Origin: Acanthopleura granulata
Lineage: Eukaryota; Mollusca; Polyplacophora; Chitonida; Chitonidae
Direction of reading: 5' to 3'
Length of the DNA: 64,000 bases
Assembly: GCA_016165875.1 (NCBI GenBank)
Contig: JABBOT010000007.1
Coordinates: 12,825,721 to 12,889,720, forward strand
This document shows positions 12,807 through 24,373 of the stretch, piece after piece (position 1 is the stretch's first letter; each line of letters begins with the position of its first letter). Position numbers and translations under genes: made by a program. The notes under the pieces are model-generated. The model was not told the DNA's origin. It ran no database searches and saw nothing but the letters and a program-made list of their open reading frames with translations.

Positions 12807-15800
12807 TATAGATAGATATATATGTTCTGTTTTCCATGTTACTACATTGCTATATTAGTTGATGCAAACCACACTTGAATTCAGCCATGATCTGAACGGC
12901 CCATTATAGTGTAGAATGTTAATGGGATCCAGCCATCTGTTACAGAAACCTTTGCTGTTATTGCGGATCCATCTGACGTCTCCGTAACGGATAGATTCAC
13001 TTTACATCGAATGTCCCACAACCCCGTCTCGTCACAACGTCACTTTTCATTCCAGAAGCAGTTGTGACGTCAGACGTCACAGATTTGCACCATCCGTTTG
13101 TTGTGGGACATCCAGAAAACCTGCATACAACATTCGTCAAATAGCTGTTCTTGATTGACAGCTCGGAAAGGTCAATCGTGAGCCAGGATAATGCATGTGT
13201 ATCTTTGTCTTTCCTTATCTTCTTGTTTTTGTTTTTATCTTAAGGGGCTAACGATACATGCTCTAACCGTACGCATCCCGCGGGCAAGTGCGCGTACCCG
13301 TTCAGGTTCCGGCTTCCTGACGGACTTCCATCATCCTTTGAGAGGTCAACTGGTCATGTACGCTACGATATCACTGGAACCATAGGCATACCATGGAGGT
13401 TTGACCACACCACCAAAATTGTTTTGACAGTACTCAACCTTCTGGATTTGAACCGGGAACCCATGGCCTTGGTGAGTATGCCATGGCTTTCATGTTTTCC
13501 TGGCAAAGAGTATAGAGGACGACCAGTAGCTTGATTTTGTCCACTTAAATCACATCATTGGTTTACATGTAAAGCACTAAGAGAATCTGTGACTATAACA
13601 GGCTTTTAATGGTCTTAAATCCAAAAGAAAGAGCAGAGCATTCAGAATTGCATAGAGTTCTGACTGAATGTTATACAGACAGGTTATGACCGACAGTTTG
13701 AGATCATCACGCAGCCTTAGGGCTTGTTTAGTTAGTCTATCTGCTCGTTCATCACCGGGCACCCCAGAATGCCCAGGAACCCAAGCGAAGCAAATGTCAA
13801 GACCAACAAAGAGTATAGAGGACGACAGTAGCATTTTGTCCACTTAAATCACATCATTGACTGTAAAGCACTAAGAGAATCTGTGACTATAACAGCTTTT
13901 AATGGTCTTAAATCCAAAAGAAAGAGCAGAGCATTCAGAATTGCATAGAGTTCTGCTGAATATACAGACAGGTTATCCGACAATCTAAGAACTTTTTCAT
14001 ATCGCAATTCTGGTACGCAAACGGAAGCCCCAACCTTACTTTTTCGTATCGCAATTCTGGTACGCAAACGGAAGCCCCAACCTTAGCAGGGCACCTGGAG
14101 GTATGGGTATAAATTTGCATGTATGCAGACCAATTGTTGCTAACGTATTCGTTAGAAATCGCAGAAATACGGTGAGTACAGTCTGATTTCTGGATCTGAG
14201 GGTAAACCGATAAATGTTTTGGGGAAATGAAGCGCACACTCTTATGGCTAAGTAAACATATCATGGCAACCGATATACTAGTATGTTGTAGAGACATGAA
14301 ACGCACTTAACTAAGGAGTACTCAACATTAATTAGGCTGCATGAAAATAATTTCTGGCCAGGACTGAACTTTTAATCTTCAGCTGCATGTGTGCCAGATT
14401 TCACAGCATTGTATTGAAACAAAAATCGACAAATAAAAGTATTTCACCACCCGATTGTCGCCCAGAAAGAAAAGGGGAATTGACGAAAATGCCTTTAGCA
14501 TTATGTGTGACAAAATTCACCGGTAATTCGTTTGCAAAGTTAACTGTAATCAAGAATTGCCCCGCATCCAGTTGTGAATTTTTACTTAAATTCTTACGGA
14601 AATTTAAAAGAAATCGTTATGCTCCATTGCAGGGTAAATAACTTTATCTGGACACTTCTGAGCAAACGAAACCTAAGTATCCTAATAGCCATTACAAACC
14701 TTTTTCTGAATTTCGTCTACCCAGGATATCGATCACCTTCGAAATGTTTGTCTGTTTAGCTCTGTTAATCTCCATTCACCCGAACTCCCATTTTGGTTGA
14801 CGGTTGGTATACGCATGTGGATTTCGACGCTTAGGTTCTTATATTTCAAGGAAGGTTTTTTGAATTAGGCATTAGTAAAATCTGCTTCTGTGATCTACAG
14901 TAAGCCTAAGGGTCTCTAAATCGTGGTCAGAGAAAAGATTTGTGTTCGATGGATGCAAGATTGAGGTAGTCATCTGATTCCTGGCGTGTTTCAGGCAGTG
15001 CCCATGGGGCAAAAGACAAAGACTCTTTGTTGCCTATGGTGTAAGTCTGGTCCCATTGAGGCATCCTGCCGCCTGGAGAGGACGGGCTACGTCCCAGGGG
15101 AATCTATTGTCATCAACGCCGAAATTACCAACGGATCCAGTCGCAAAATGTCCTGTTCGTATGCTGCGCTAGTACAGGTAATTCCTTAACGGCACGTGCA
15201 GCCCGTGCCAGAGACACTTTATGTGTTAGTCAAGCTGGTTAAGGGAGCATCTAACCCTTGATTAGTCTGACAAGGCTCGGTGTTTTTATTTACTTGTTCG
15301 TGTGGATGCTTTACTGATATATATAGGACAGGCTACTATAATACAAATAACAAATCCAGTACCTGCTGGCTTGTCTGCTCAGCAAGATCGTCAGACACCT
15401 GGCCGCAGGAGACCGTTTTACGAAGAAGGTGTAACGTATCACCAAGCGTAACTACCGTGGCGACATATCTCTCTGTACTTGGTGCATGTGTGATCATGGC
15501 AATTATGTTGGACCTAACTTAAACCGTGTTTGTGAAATGCACTGCTAGCCATATATGATCAGACTTACAATAAAAATATGATCGCTTCTGACCATAAAAT
15601 ATATGGTATGGAAGCGACGTACCATATATTTTCTGGTCGCTACCTAACCATAAAAACTATGGTTAGAATGGCCATAAAAGTTATGGCTACTACCTAACTA
15701 TAAAAATTATTGTCCCTACTTAACTGTAAAAATTATTGTTGAAGTAACCATATGATGGTAGGCGTAACTGTAAAATTATTGTTCCAGTAACCATAAACTA

Positions 15801-17132
15801 TATAGTAGGCTTATTCCTGTTACAGCGACAAGGAATGAACTGAACTGAAAGGCTTTCCACACACTGTAATAATGCTAAACGTCTTTATGTAAGTGACGAA
15901 AATATTCTTGAGTAGGCATATACGACAATCAAATGAATCATTTTTGGTAGCTATTGCCAGTCTACTAAAATGATGGTACACTAAAAACTCACAGAGAACC
16001 AGAAAATATATTCATAACAGTATATTAGCAGAAGAAAACACATAATCACATATGATGGACGTAAAACAAGCAGCATGGCACAATTTTTCAGCACAAGATT
16101 ACTGTCCACACTATTGTCGGCATTTCGTCACTTGCTCTTATCTAAAATATTGCAGACGGACACAACTTCCAGGTAGTCCTCTCTACCAACTTTAGAAAGT
16201 CCATGCTGTCATGCTTAGAACCAGTTTCAGAGTTAGTTTCACATGAGGGTTGTACGAACTACCCCATATGTAGCACAGTGCCACCACTGCCTGACGAACC
16301 TCACTGATAGAGGCAGTCGAGCATACCATAAGACCATCCTCCAAAATCTGGATATCCTTTATGTCGCCCCATGAACCACACAGTGAGATTCACGGCTGAA
16401 CTCTTGCGATGACATCAGCACAAACTTTGTCAAAAGGCAGGGTGGCTTAAGTTAAAATATGTGAACTAAAATATTGTGTGTAATCGACAAAATTCACACA
16501 ACCTAGAGGTTTAATGTACAAAAATTGCCTAAATTTGATTAATGTGATTAAATTCAGTCGCATAGTGCATGAGATATCTTGCAGGCCAGCACCAGCCACT
16601 CCGGAATGATTAAAAATGATCAAAGTGTCAGACTGGAATGGATTAAAGTTTTTAGGGTGTTGATAAAACAGCTTACGACCAAATTTGATACTCTTCAGTC
16701 CCATATTGACCGGAAAACAGTAGACAAAATAACTAACACAAGATCGACTGGACCGGCTGATACAACCGCAGTGTTCCCCTTAGCACAACGATCTGACAAT
16801 CAATGTTTACCCTTACCATCCTGAAAATATGCGGGTGGTCCCTGGTTAACACATCCAAATTGAAACTGGAGGAGCTCTGTATGGTCAACTTACATGGCCA
16901 ACCCTGTGCATTTGCATTTCTAAGTAATCAATACAGAACCTCAGATGCTGCCACCTAAGCACATGCATACTCTGGAGAATATAGAGCATACATTATAATA
17001 ACTGCACGTCTTTTCTGTCATTTCTATAAGACATGTATAGCGGAGAATATTTAGTTACCTTATCCAAAGATGCAGAGGAACACTGCTTGCAGATGGTTAT
17101 CAACCATTTCATACATCGGTACCATAATTACA

Positions 17133-17194
<62 letters not shown>

Positions 17195-20100
17195 ACATAT
17201 GTAGCAGCTGCTACACCTGTAATTAAGTCTATGCATTGAACACACACTGGCGAAGTGCTGGGATCAGGCAAATCAGAAATAGAGTGGACCATAAAAATTG
17301 TCGTGGCTATATCGCTTCAAACATGAAACTTATAGGGTTGACTTTTTATTGCCTGCCGTGATTGGCGACACATTTTGGACCAGCAGTTTTATGGTCGCCC
17401 TGCACGTAACCATAGTTATTATGGTCAGCCATGGTAGACCACACATTTATGACTACCATTTATATCGTCACTCTCGAAGAAACCATAACTTTTATGATGG
17501 GGCTGATCACACATGTACCAGATCACAGGACAGTGCACGATCACAAAGCCATGTTACATTTAACCCAGACTTAGTCTTAACTTGTGATATCATTCTTGAA
17601 CTTACTCTTGAACTTAAAGGCTAATTTTTATTTTTATCATGAAGGTATGATACCACTCGTAATATTGAAAGAGAAATAATTAAAATAAATCTCAAGTTTA
17701 GCACAAAAACTGTTTTGAACATAAAAGTGCATGTGATTTAAGTCTTAGGCAGCTTCGTAATCCTGCCACCTAAATGGTAACGATGACGGCTGTCATTCAC
17801 GTGAAAGTATGAACATCAGGGCAGACTTTAACAAGAGCTTCAGTTTGAATGTATGTATGTTTTGAGTTTTGCGCCGTACTCAACAATCTTTCAGTCAAAT
17901 GACGACGAGGAGTCCTTACAATGTTTTTATATCCTGTGTCTCCGAGTGACAAGGCGAGTCCATGCTGCCAAAGTGCTGCCGCCATGGGGACATCAAGCCG
18001 AAGGCACCAGAGATAACACCCCACCCAGTCGTATTATACTGACACCAGGCCAACCAGTCCCTTTTTCTTGCTCTACCCTATCTGTGCTGAGCGCAAAGGG
18101 AGGCAGAACAAGTACCATTTTTAAAATCTGTGGTATGACCCGATTCGGGATTGATCCCGGATCTCCCAATCTCTATGTAACATTCTGACATCCGTGTAAT
18201 GCTCTGTGTAATTTGACTTAATTGGTTTTTCCCTGAGCTTAACGAGTTAATCGAGTTCTGGCTTTAAGTCAGGCGGTGTGTCAGGCTTGTTGTAACGGGC
18301 GGTGATTTCTTTCTTCCGGCCATACCAGTTTATTCCACCCGTAAAACCTGACTCTCATGGCTTAAGTTTCTTTAGGCGTTAAGACCGACAGTTGAATACC
18401 ACTCGTAAACAATGAAAAATCACTCGTCGCCAGATCCGTTTTCCAAAACAAGCTACAACATCAGTTCCCAGAGGAATCAGCATGAAACGATACGTGAATG
18501 TTAAAGGAGAAGAAAGCATATAAACGATGTCAGGAAGAGATGAAAAAGTGTCAAAATTTATTTGTAAATATAGACTTTAATATTTATCTTGATTTTCTCT
18601 TTCACATGAAAACAGTATTTGAAAATACATTTGTTTGGTGGCTATTTGGTACCACTTCTGTCATATATTGTCTTTGCGTAATAATGTATATAACGATGCT
18701 ACATAGGTTTGATAAATATAACTGCATCAGAATTCGTTCTTTTCATCTGACAAATTTGTTCAACCTTTATTCTGATAATATTTATCTTTCTAATACTTTC
18801 ATAAATATTATCACAATTGAGATTAAGTGCACATGTTTGAATATTCACAACAGATTTACATTCAAATACATTTATTACACATACTTCCTTATTGAGAACA
18901 TTATTGCAAAAAGACAATCCATACCAGAAGTGGTCCCAAATAACCACTACACAAAAATATTATCAAATACTCTTTTCTCCTGAAATTGAAAATCGCTTAA
19001 CGCAACGACCCCAAAAGCCTCCCACCAATGATGTCGCAGAGTTCAACCCCAGCTCATGCTGCATTCTCTCCGACCGTACATGGGAAGGTCTGTCAACAAC
19101 TTTACCTGTGGTCGTGGGTGTCCCCTGGCTCTGCCCAGTGTCCTTCCGCCATAACTTTGACCGCATTCGAAAAAGTGAAATTATCTTGAGTATGGCGTAA
19201 AACACCAACAAAATAAATCAAATAAATGAATAAATAAATAAATGCGAGTGAAAATCAAAATTGAAAATGAAAATCAGTGTAAATATTGAAGACTCTATGT
19301 GCAAATAACACCCACGCTTTTTCATCTAGGGCTGAGACGGATAATCCTGACTGATAAAAAGATGCCCAGTAGGAGAGAATATTTCAGGAACAGTTTATTC
19401 AGCGTGCTCGGTTAATCAGTCCGGCACCTGGTAATCAGTATTCAGTAATCAGTTCTGAAAAATGCAGGAATACAGTGTAACAGAACAGTGATACGGAATT
19501 ATATCAAATGCACATCACACGCTCCTGTTACTACATAATAAGTAGCTATATCAAGAATCAAAAATCAATTTGGCCGGGATAACTGTGTACGTATATAAAA
19601 AAAATGAAATTTCTCAATTATATTACATTAAATAACAGACAAAAAATACTGCCATTATCTCGCAAATATTATAGCGTTAAGATCGTTCACAGTTTGGCTT
19701 AAAATTACATTCATCCACCAAAACAACCCTTCAAAATTCTGGTATACAAATCAAAGTAACAAAATACGCGTACACTTAATCGAATTCAATTTATCCATAA
19801 CCGATCAATTCAGGGGGAGCAACTCTTATAGTCAAAAGCACGTTAAGTACTCATCATTATGCAACATTTAGTTATTTAAGGAATATACTTTGCCAAGCAA
19901 AAGGAATTAAAAGAATATAAATGCATTACCACATTCTGTGAACTCATTGAAAAAAATCTATAAAAATATCTCCTAATTACTATACAAAGCATCTCTATTC
20001 AAACAGTAAACGCCAAAGAGTCATAATGCACTCAGCCCCCTATCTAAAACAAGAGACAACGCTGCTTTGGAAATATAACAGAACTATCTGATTTACTGAA

Positions 20101-22351
20101 TGAAAATATGCGTGATATGCATCTGATTTTTGCATCGGTTTTATGTTTTCTTCGTTAAACGTGGCTTGGTAACATGAAATCCCAACTCGTAGAGGCCGTG
20201 TATGATTTCCAGGTCAAATACAAATGAGTACACGGTACCAGTGTTAACATTTACCGTTTTCTATGTTACTTTTTTCCACTTTAATTGAGTGTTTATCCAC
20301 AGTGCGTGCGTTTCTTCTCAACATCAAACACGAGGACTGACACGATTGTTGTGGCAGGGGTCAAGCACCCCGAGATCGCCACAGGGGAGACTGATGTGTG
20401 GTCCGAGGACAGGCTCCATATCCCACCCCTTCCTCCATCCAGGCTGGACGGCTGCGGAATCATAGATATAAAGTATATACTGAAGGTGATCGAACTTGGT
20501 ATTGAGGTGTAAACAATTTGTGTTTTACTTATGGAGTTTTCCTTTTAAAAGGAAACAGCAACAAGAAAAAATAAAGACAAAAATAAAAAAGAAACAAATA
20601 AACAACAAAAAGCAATCCGAGAGTCATGTAGCAGTAAATAATTTCCCCAGCACAAATGCTTGTAGCTGCACTTTGAGCCAGCAGTTGCATTCTCGATCCG
20701 GTAGGCTCTGTGTAACCAGATCTGTCTACATACATCAATGCGAACAATATGACGAGAAAGTAGAATAGCACATGATGATATACATGTATAATTAGTCTTA
20801 CTTGAAGGCTAGAATATTTCTGGGGGTCTCCGTGGCCGCAATACAGTGATCTAGGAACCTCTCAAGAATGCAGTCGGTACGAGTTCAAGTCCACATCCTG
20901 TTGGCTTCTTTTTCGGCCGTACGTTGTAAAGCCTGCCGGCAACGTGTGGTGATGGATTTCCACCTTTCTTGCCCGGGTTACTAGCTGATGTCGTGTAAGT
21001 GAAATATTCCTGTAATCGGCGTAAAACAACAATAAAATAAATAAATATTGCGATTCATATAATACTCACATCCCCACACCATTTTATGACTGCAGTGGAG
21101 TGAACAAACTTATCAGTATGAAAAACATAGAGTAGCTTTTTCTTTGCTGGGTGGAATACTTTTACAAGAACACTGAAAAATGCTTGAATGTGCACATTCT
21201 TATGTCTCTTCTAGTTTTGTGTCGATCCTTCTGGGCCAGCCTTCGATCTGGAAATTCCTCTTGAAATCCTGATCGGCTCTATTCCGCATCATCATGTATT
21301 GCGGAAAAGTGGCAACTTCGGATAGTCATTGGATGGAAAGTTAGCTCCGTTTGCTCCGGTAAAGTCTCCACCAACACGGATAACTCCGCTTGTAACTATG
21401 TTGCCGCCGAACTTGAGTGAGTATTTGCATATTTTATACCATTCGAATACATGTAGTATGATGTCTTCTTACGCTGTGGGCAGAAGATCGTGACCGAGTG
21501 GTAAATGTGTCTAGGAGAAATGAGGTGCTGGCTCAGTCCAGGCCTTCGTCCAATTTGTTGATTCCCGCACTCTAAATGTTCTTGAAAGCTTGATGACAAG
21601 TCAACGACAGCTTAACATTGAATCAGTGAGAACCACTTGTTCTCTGCCTGTATGATGGACAGGTCTGTATGTTGTATGAAGAACAGCTCGTCAGTAGCTT
21701 GACAAAGGTCGGGGTTTATACCACACAGTTCGGCTTCATTTTCCCGTTCAGCTAATCCACAATTATCAGCGTGAAGAAAAATTATTGTTCCCAAACCAGA
21801 GTGTCTGAAGGAAACCACAACCTTCGCTAAATACCTGTAAAACCTAAAAGGTTAATTCCATAGAAGAAATAGCGAGATCTGGATTCGAACACTCCACCTC
21901 CCACGTGAAGGGGCCTGACAGTCGAACAAAGTCAACACTATATGTATCAGCTATAGGACTGTCTTGTGGAAAGCAGACCAACAAAAACCCCAATAGCAAG
22001 TACTGGAGATGCAAAAAACTTGAGCTTAGTTAATTTGTCTCTGATGATGTTGCTTGAAAATACCGTACTTCTATTTTGTTCTGTTTTTCATCCCCGCCAT
22101 CTTACACTGAATGCGTGTCTGGGAAGGCGAACCTTAGTTATGACAACAAATACAATAAAGGAAGTGGTAACATAGAACACCTTCCCAGACATACCCACTA
22201 CACGTACGACTGCGGAGACAGCAAGTTGCTAAACCCTGAACAAGTGGTATTGGACGCTAATATAGACGACGACGCCCCTCGAATGTTTTACGATAAAGAC
22301 GGTTTGACATGGTGCCGAAAAGTGCGCTTCCAATTAGCTACGCGTGTGTAA
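8044..22351 (+). CDS. Arrestin domain-containing protein (alpha-arrestin), whole gene, 7 exons
   Basis: Exons 8044-8161, 10277-10426, 13245-13471, 14995-15177, 20303-20485, 21215 to about 21295 and about 22091-22351 join to roughly 400 codons, the usual ARRDC length. Phases agree across exons 1 to 6 (1, 1, 0, 0, 0). Seen: a start [14 protein letters not shown], the N-arrestin segment ending in a PWRFD-type strand, a second arrestin fold beginning at [35 protein letters not shown], and a C-terminal PPSYTEC. Alpha-arrestins are cytosolic or endosomal adaptors linking membrane cargo to NEDD4-type ubiquitin ligases through PPxY motifs; that role here is inferred from family. The subfamily (ARRDC2/3/4-like) is not resolvable by eye. 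The gene converges on the receptor phosphatase gene, which ends at 26639. Odd: the last acceptor has no AG. Confidence 0.9.
8570..8700 (-). mobile_element. very degenerate SINE family 1 fragment
   Basis: GTTTACTTGATTG..CTCTACTCACGAATCTTTGA..GGCGGTCGGG aligns loosely with the SINE tail and body. Arrestin intron 1. Confidence 0.45.
10277..10426 (+). CDS. alpha-arrestin exon 2
   Basis: 150 nt between a polypyrimidine/TTACAG acceptor and a G|GTTAGT donor, phase 1 to 1. It encodes [20 protein letters not shown] followed by a segment with HYQADENYF, matching the G-x-x-x-x-G-x-A-x-V-x-W-T-E strand of arrestin N domains. Confidence 0.9.
11865..12050 (-). repeat. dispersed repeat A, copy 4
   Basis: Inverted copy: ACCTGTGAAATCCTACCTCT, TTCTAACTGTTAATG, AACTTACATACCCC. 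Arrestin intron 2. The adjoining GACGTCACTGGTCTAGAATT (about 12112) also adjoins the copy at 55015. Confidence 0.85.
12654..12824. repeat. (TA)n/(GATA)n microsatellite
   Basis: About 170 bp of TATA/GATA repeats in arrestin intron 2. The antisense frame through it is an artefact. Confidence 0.97.
13245..13471 (+). CDS. alpha-arrestin exon 3 (end of arrestin N domain)
   Basis: 227 nt, phase 1 to 0, acceptor TTTTTATCTTAAG, donor TTG|GTGAGT. Seen: [32 protein letters not shown] and [10 protein letters not shown], the conserved F-P-F-x-F-x-L-P and V-R-Y-x-x-x-x-x-I-x-x-P-W motifs of the family. Confidence 0.92.
13504..14100 (-). mobile_element. LINE RNase H fragment, tandemly duplicated
   Basis: The minus strand encodes [20 protein letters not shown] and [20 protein letters not shown], hallmarks of the RNase H domain of some non-LTR retrotransposons. 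A ~190-bp block repeats at 302-bp offset (13504 and 13806), and a ~55-bp block repeats near 13985-14095 (V-G-A-S-V-C-V-P). Frameshifted and dead. Arrestin intron 3. Confidence 0.85.
14995..15177 (+). CDS. alpha-arrestin exon 4 (start of arrestin C domain)
   Basis: 183 nt, phase 0 to 0, acceptor GTGTTTCAG, donor CAG|GTAATT. It encodes [20 protein letters not shown] followed by [20 protein letters not shown]. The C-C-x-x-C-x-S-G-P-I and R-x-G-Y-V-P-G-E motifs mark the start of the C-arrestin fold. Confidence 0.93.
15570..15815. repeat. array of ACCATAAAA palindromic units
   Basis: Contains a near-perfect hairpin (AAAATATATGGTA..TACCATATATTTT at about 15596-15632) and then repeated CCATAAAAxTATGG and CTGTAAAAATTATTG blocks. 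Arrestin intron 4. Confidence 0.75.
17133..17191. repeat. (TA)n microsatellite
   Basis: About 28 TA units in arrestin intron 4. Confidence 0.97.
17285..17500. repeat. second ACCATAAAA-type palindromic block
   Basis: GGACCATAAAAATTGTCGTG, AACCATAGTTATTATGGTC and AACCATAACTTTTATGATGG recur, resembling the block at 15570-15815. Probably the same family. Confidence 0.6.
17850..18182 (-). mobile_element. SINE family 2 copy
   Basis: Same body blocks and tail as 1650-1992; the head ends in a GATCCCGGATCTCCC complement. Arrestin intron 4. Confidence 0.85.
18606..18980. mobile_element. inverted-repeat element, arms about 80 bp
   Basis: The left arm (18606-18690) and right arm (18893-18980) pair as inverted complements through AGTATTTGA, GGT/GGGACCACTTCTG and ATTGTCTTT. 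A+T-rich interior. Lies in arrestin intron 4. Confidence 0.8.
18995..19248 (+). mobile_element. SINE family 1 copy
   Basis: CAGAGTTCAACCCCAGCTCA, GACCGTACATGGGAAGGTCT, tail ATCTTGAGTATGGCGTAAAA and (AAAT)n. Arrestin intron 4. Confidence 0.85.
20303..20485 (+). CDS. alpha-arrestin exon 5 (arrestin C domain)
   Basis: 183 nt, phase 0 to 0, acceptor TTTATCCACAG, donor AAG|GTGATC. Contains [20 protein letters not shown] then [10 protein letters not shown]. The I-P-P-L-P-P-S motif followed by a Cys and an I-I-x-x-x-Y-x-L-K strand is diagnostic for alpha-arrestins. Confidence 0.93.
20820..21050 (+). mobile_element. SINE family 1 copy with complete 5' start
   Basis: Starts GGGGGTCTCCGTGGCCG, then GAGTTCAAGTCCACATC, GGCCGTACGTTGTAAAG, tail GTAAGTGAAATATTCC and (AAAT)n. 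Arrestin intron 5. Confidence 0.85.
21215..21295 (+). CDS. alpha-arrestin exon 6 (end of C domain; 3' end uncertain)
   Basis: Acceptor TCTTCTAG then [20 protein letters not shown] and GSIP, matching the family's D-L-x-x-x-x-P-I-x-I-G-T-I-P strand. The frame stays open to a TAG near 21325. The best donor before that is CATCATCAT|GTATTG at 21296, which is weak but keeps phase 0. The exon end is therefore provisional. Confidence 0.75.
22091..22351 (+). CDS. alpha-arrestin last exon, PPSY motif (acceptor lacks AG)
   Basis: An open frame from 22058 to the TAA at 22349-22351 encodes [20 protein letters not shown] and then [11 protein letters not shown] and a short acidic tail. The PPxY motif followed by an E-C pair is what alpha-arrestins carry after the C domain. 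An in-frame TGA at 22055 bars extension upstream, and no AG occurs between 22058 and 22093 although a textbook pyrimidine tract ends in TTTTTCAT at 22091. The start given is the first codon after that tract. Confidence 0.75.
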   Translation, partial: SPPSYTECVSGKANLSYDNKYNKGSGNIEHLPRHTHYTYDCGDSKLLNPEQVVLDANIDDDAPRMFYDKDGLTWCRKVRFQLATRV

Positions 22352-23624
22352 TTCGGCTTAAATCTGTATTCATACAAACGAATGGGTTTTACTATATAAA
22401 CATGCTAAAGAGAGTCCGAGAATTGCAGTAGCAGTCAAATACATATCTATTATTCTGGTGAAGGATTGTTCAGTGAAAACGTCACTAAGCAGATCGGCCT
22501 TAACATAAATAGCTGAAGCAGTTAAGGGGAGCTACTTGCATATAGTTACTGTATTTCTCTTCTAAAATTGTCTGCTGTTCTACCTGTCAACGTTACGCTC
22601 GCTTTGCATTACCGCTAAAGCTAGACAAATCTGGGTTCATGATTACTTTAGATAAAGAGAAGCTTGTGTGGATCAACTATCAGTACAAACAAAGGTTGTG
22701 AAAGAGAATTTTCTAACCGTGGCTCTCTTCAGAATTGTTGCCTATTCCCCCATATCATAGCCACTGAAAGGTGCATTATGAGGAGCACAAAAAGTAAAAC
22801 GAAACACAAAAGTCCAAAAAGTCAATACAAAGTCCACCAAAAACTGCCCACATTAGCCATCTATGTATGTGGATAAGGTCAACAGGAATAGGGTCTGGAT
22901 GTCCAAATGTCGGACAGCCAATGAAAGCAGGATTTTTGGTGTGTGCAATACCTTTGAACTGGTTGTGTTACAATATACATATATTTGCATGCTTGCTCTT
23001 CGTTTCCGTTTGCTACACCAGAGGTATATCTTGGAAGGCTGCATGGGTTACACGGTTTGTTCGTTATCCTGCACACGGACAGGTTACACCTCTCAGTTTA
23101 GCAAATGGCATCATTTTGTGCCACTTTATAACCCATGTTTCTTATTACCTTTTGCTAAACTATGTTTCGTGTTTTGTCGTGAGAACGCATCATAAAGTAT
23201 GTGTATTTAGGCCAGGCAGTCTCAGACTTTGAATTGTGTTGTGGAAGACTGTACACTATTATAAAGGCGTTTAACAGAGAAAACTGAGTGTAGACATTGT
23301 GATGTTACATTATTTTCCCGACACAGGCCTTGTGAGGAAGCTCATGCTCTGCATTGTAGTTATATGTTATGCATGGTTCTACACACATGACTTCCAGATG
23401 TATCATTTAGGGTTAGTTACAGGTACATTCAGTTTTTCATATTTTGAAGTTGTAATACAGTGAATATATATTTTTGTATCTCATCAACCATGTGTGTTCT
23501 GTATAATGCGGGGGGGGGGTGTAGGAAGAGAATTGCATTTGACGGAATGGGGTGGGGACAACATCCCAAGGCCCCTGGAAGCTATGCCATTGAGATCTTA
23601 CGCGACAGTATACACGTGCCTAAG

Positions 23625-23725
23625 TGTGTTTTATTTATTTATTTGATTGGTGTTTTACGCCGTACTCAAGAATATTTCACTTATACGACGGCAACCAGCA
23701 TTATGGTGAGAGGAAACCGTACGGG
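23625..23725 (-). mobile_element. SINE family 1 3'-end fragment
   Basis: (TTTA)n then GGTGTTTTACGCCGTACTCA and ACGGCAACCAGCATTATGGT. Intergenic between the two genes. Confidence 0.85.
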
Positions 23726-24059
23726 TGTTTTAAGGTTGAGAAACAAAGGTATTCATGCTCGATAAAAGCGCGATTGGGTCTTGAAAATTTGGACAGCAAC
23801 TTAGTATTCGAAGCGTTTCAGTGCTGTATGTACTTCCTTTGCGCCAGACACAAATCGGCAATGTACATACGGTTAAACTGAACATTGCGTATTATACCCG
23901 TGCAGAAAATGCTCGAATCATTTGATCAAACTAAATGCATTTAAGGCGTCAGCTCATACAAAATGTAAAGATAGAGGGTTCCTACACTGGAAATTATTGC
24001 TTCAGTTGAGGCTGTCCTGTTTATGGCTGGAGCCGATAGTCTGGTTTCGTGTCGTTATA

Positions 24060-24232
24060 TATGCCAGGGAGGTGTAAGTTGTTACCTTTGAAGCATCTAC
24101 ATGAGCAGATACCATAAAACCCTGATTGGGATAAATTGACAAGGGGTCAAATATCACCAGGTAAGTGCGGACATCTGCACTTATCGTCGCTGCTTTGGGT
24201 TACTTTGTATGCTCTAGTCTTCTGTATAAATA
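24060..24232 (+). repeat. dispersed repeat A, copy 5
   Basis: GTGTAAGTTGTTACCTTTGA, ATAAAACCCTGATTGGGATA, AATTGACAAGGGGTC and TATGCTCTAGTCTTCTG. Confidence 0.85.
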
Positions 24233-24352
24233 CTGTATAAGGGCTGTGTCCACTGCGTGAGCATTAGATCGTATGGTTCTTTCCACCCAATTTTTTAGCT
24301 TTTATATCCTTGTCTTCCCCGGTTGTGAAAGGGCCAAGGGCACAGCAGATAT

Positions 24353-24373
24353 GTTAACCCTAACCCTAACCCT
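24353..24373. repeat. short telomere-like repeat
   Basis: TTAACCCTAACCCTAACCCT: three units of the animal telomere hexamer, far too short to be functional. Confidence 0.85.

Noticed and set aside
12544..12837. Antisense frame rich in Ile/Tyr
   Set aside because: Translation of a TA/GATA microsatellite.
14986..15522. Downstream frame 15280-15522 as a further arrestin exon
   Set aside because: No family motif and no phase-compatible splice sites; exon 4 joins exon 5 directly in phase 0.
22664..23232. Cluster of frames of 60-121 codons between the two genes
   Set aside because: Overlapping on both strands, no motifs, no splice context.
24353..24373. Chromosome end
   Set aside because: Only three telomere hexamers, with unique sequence on both sides.
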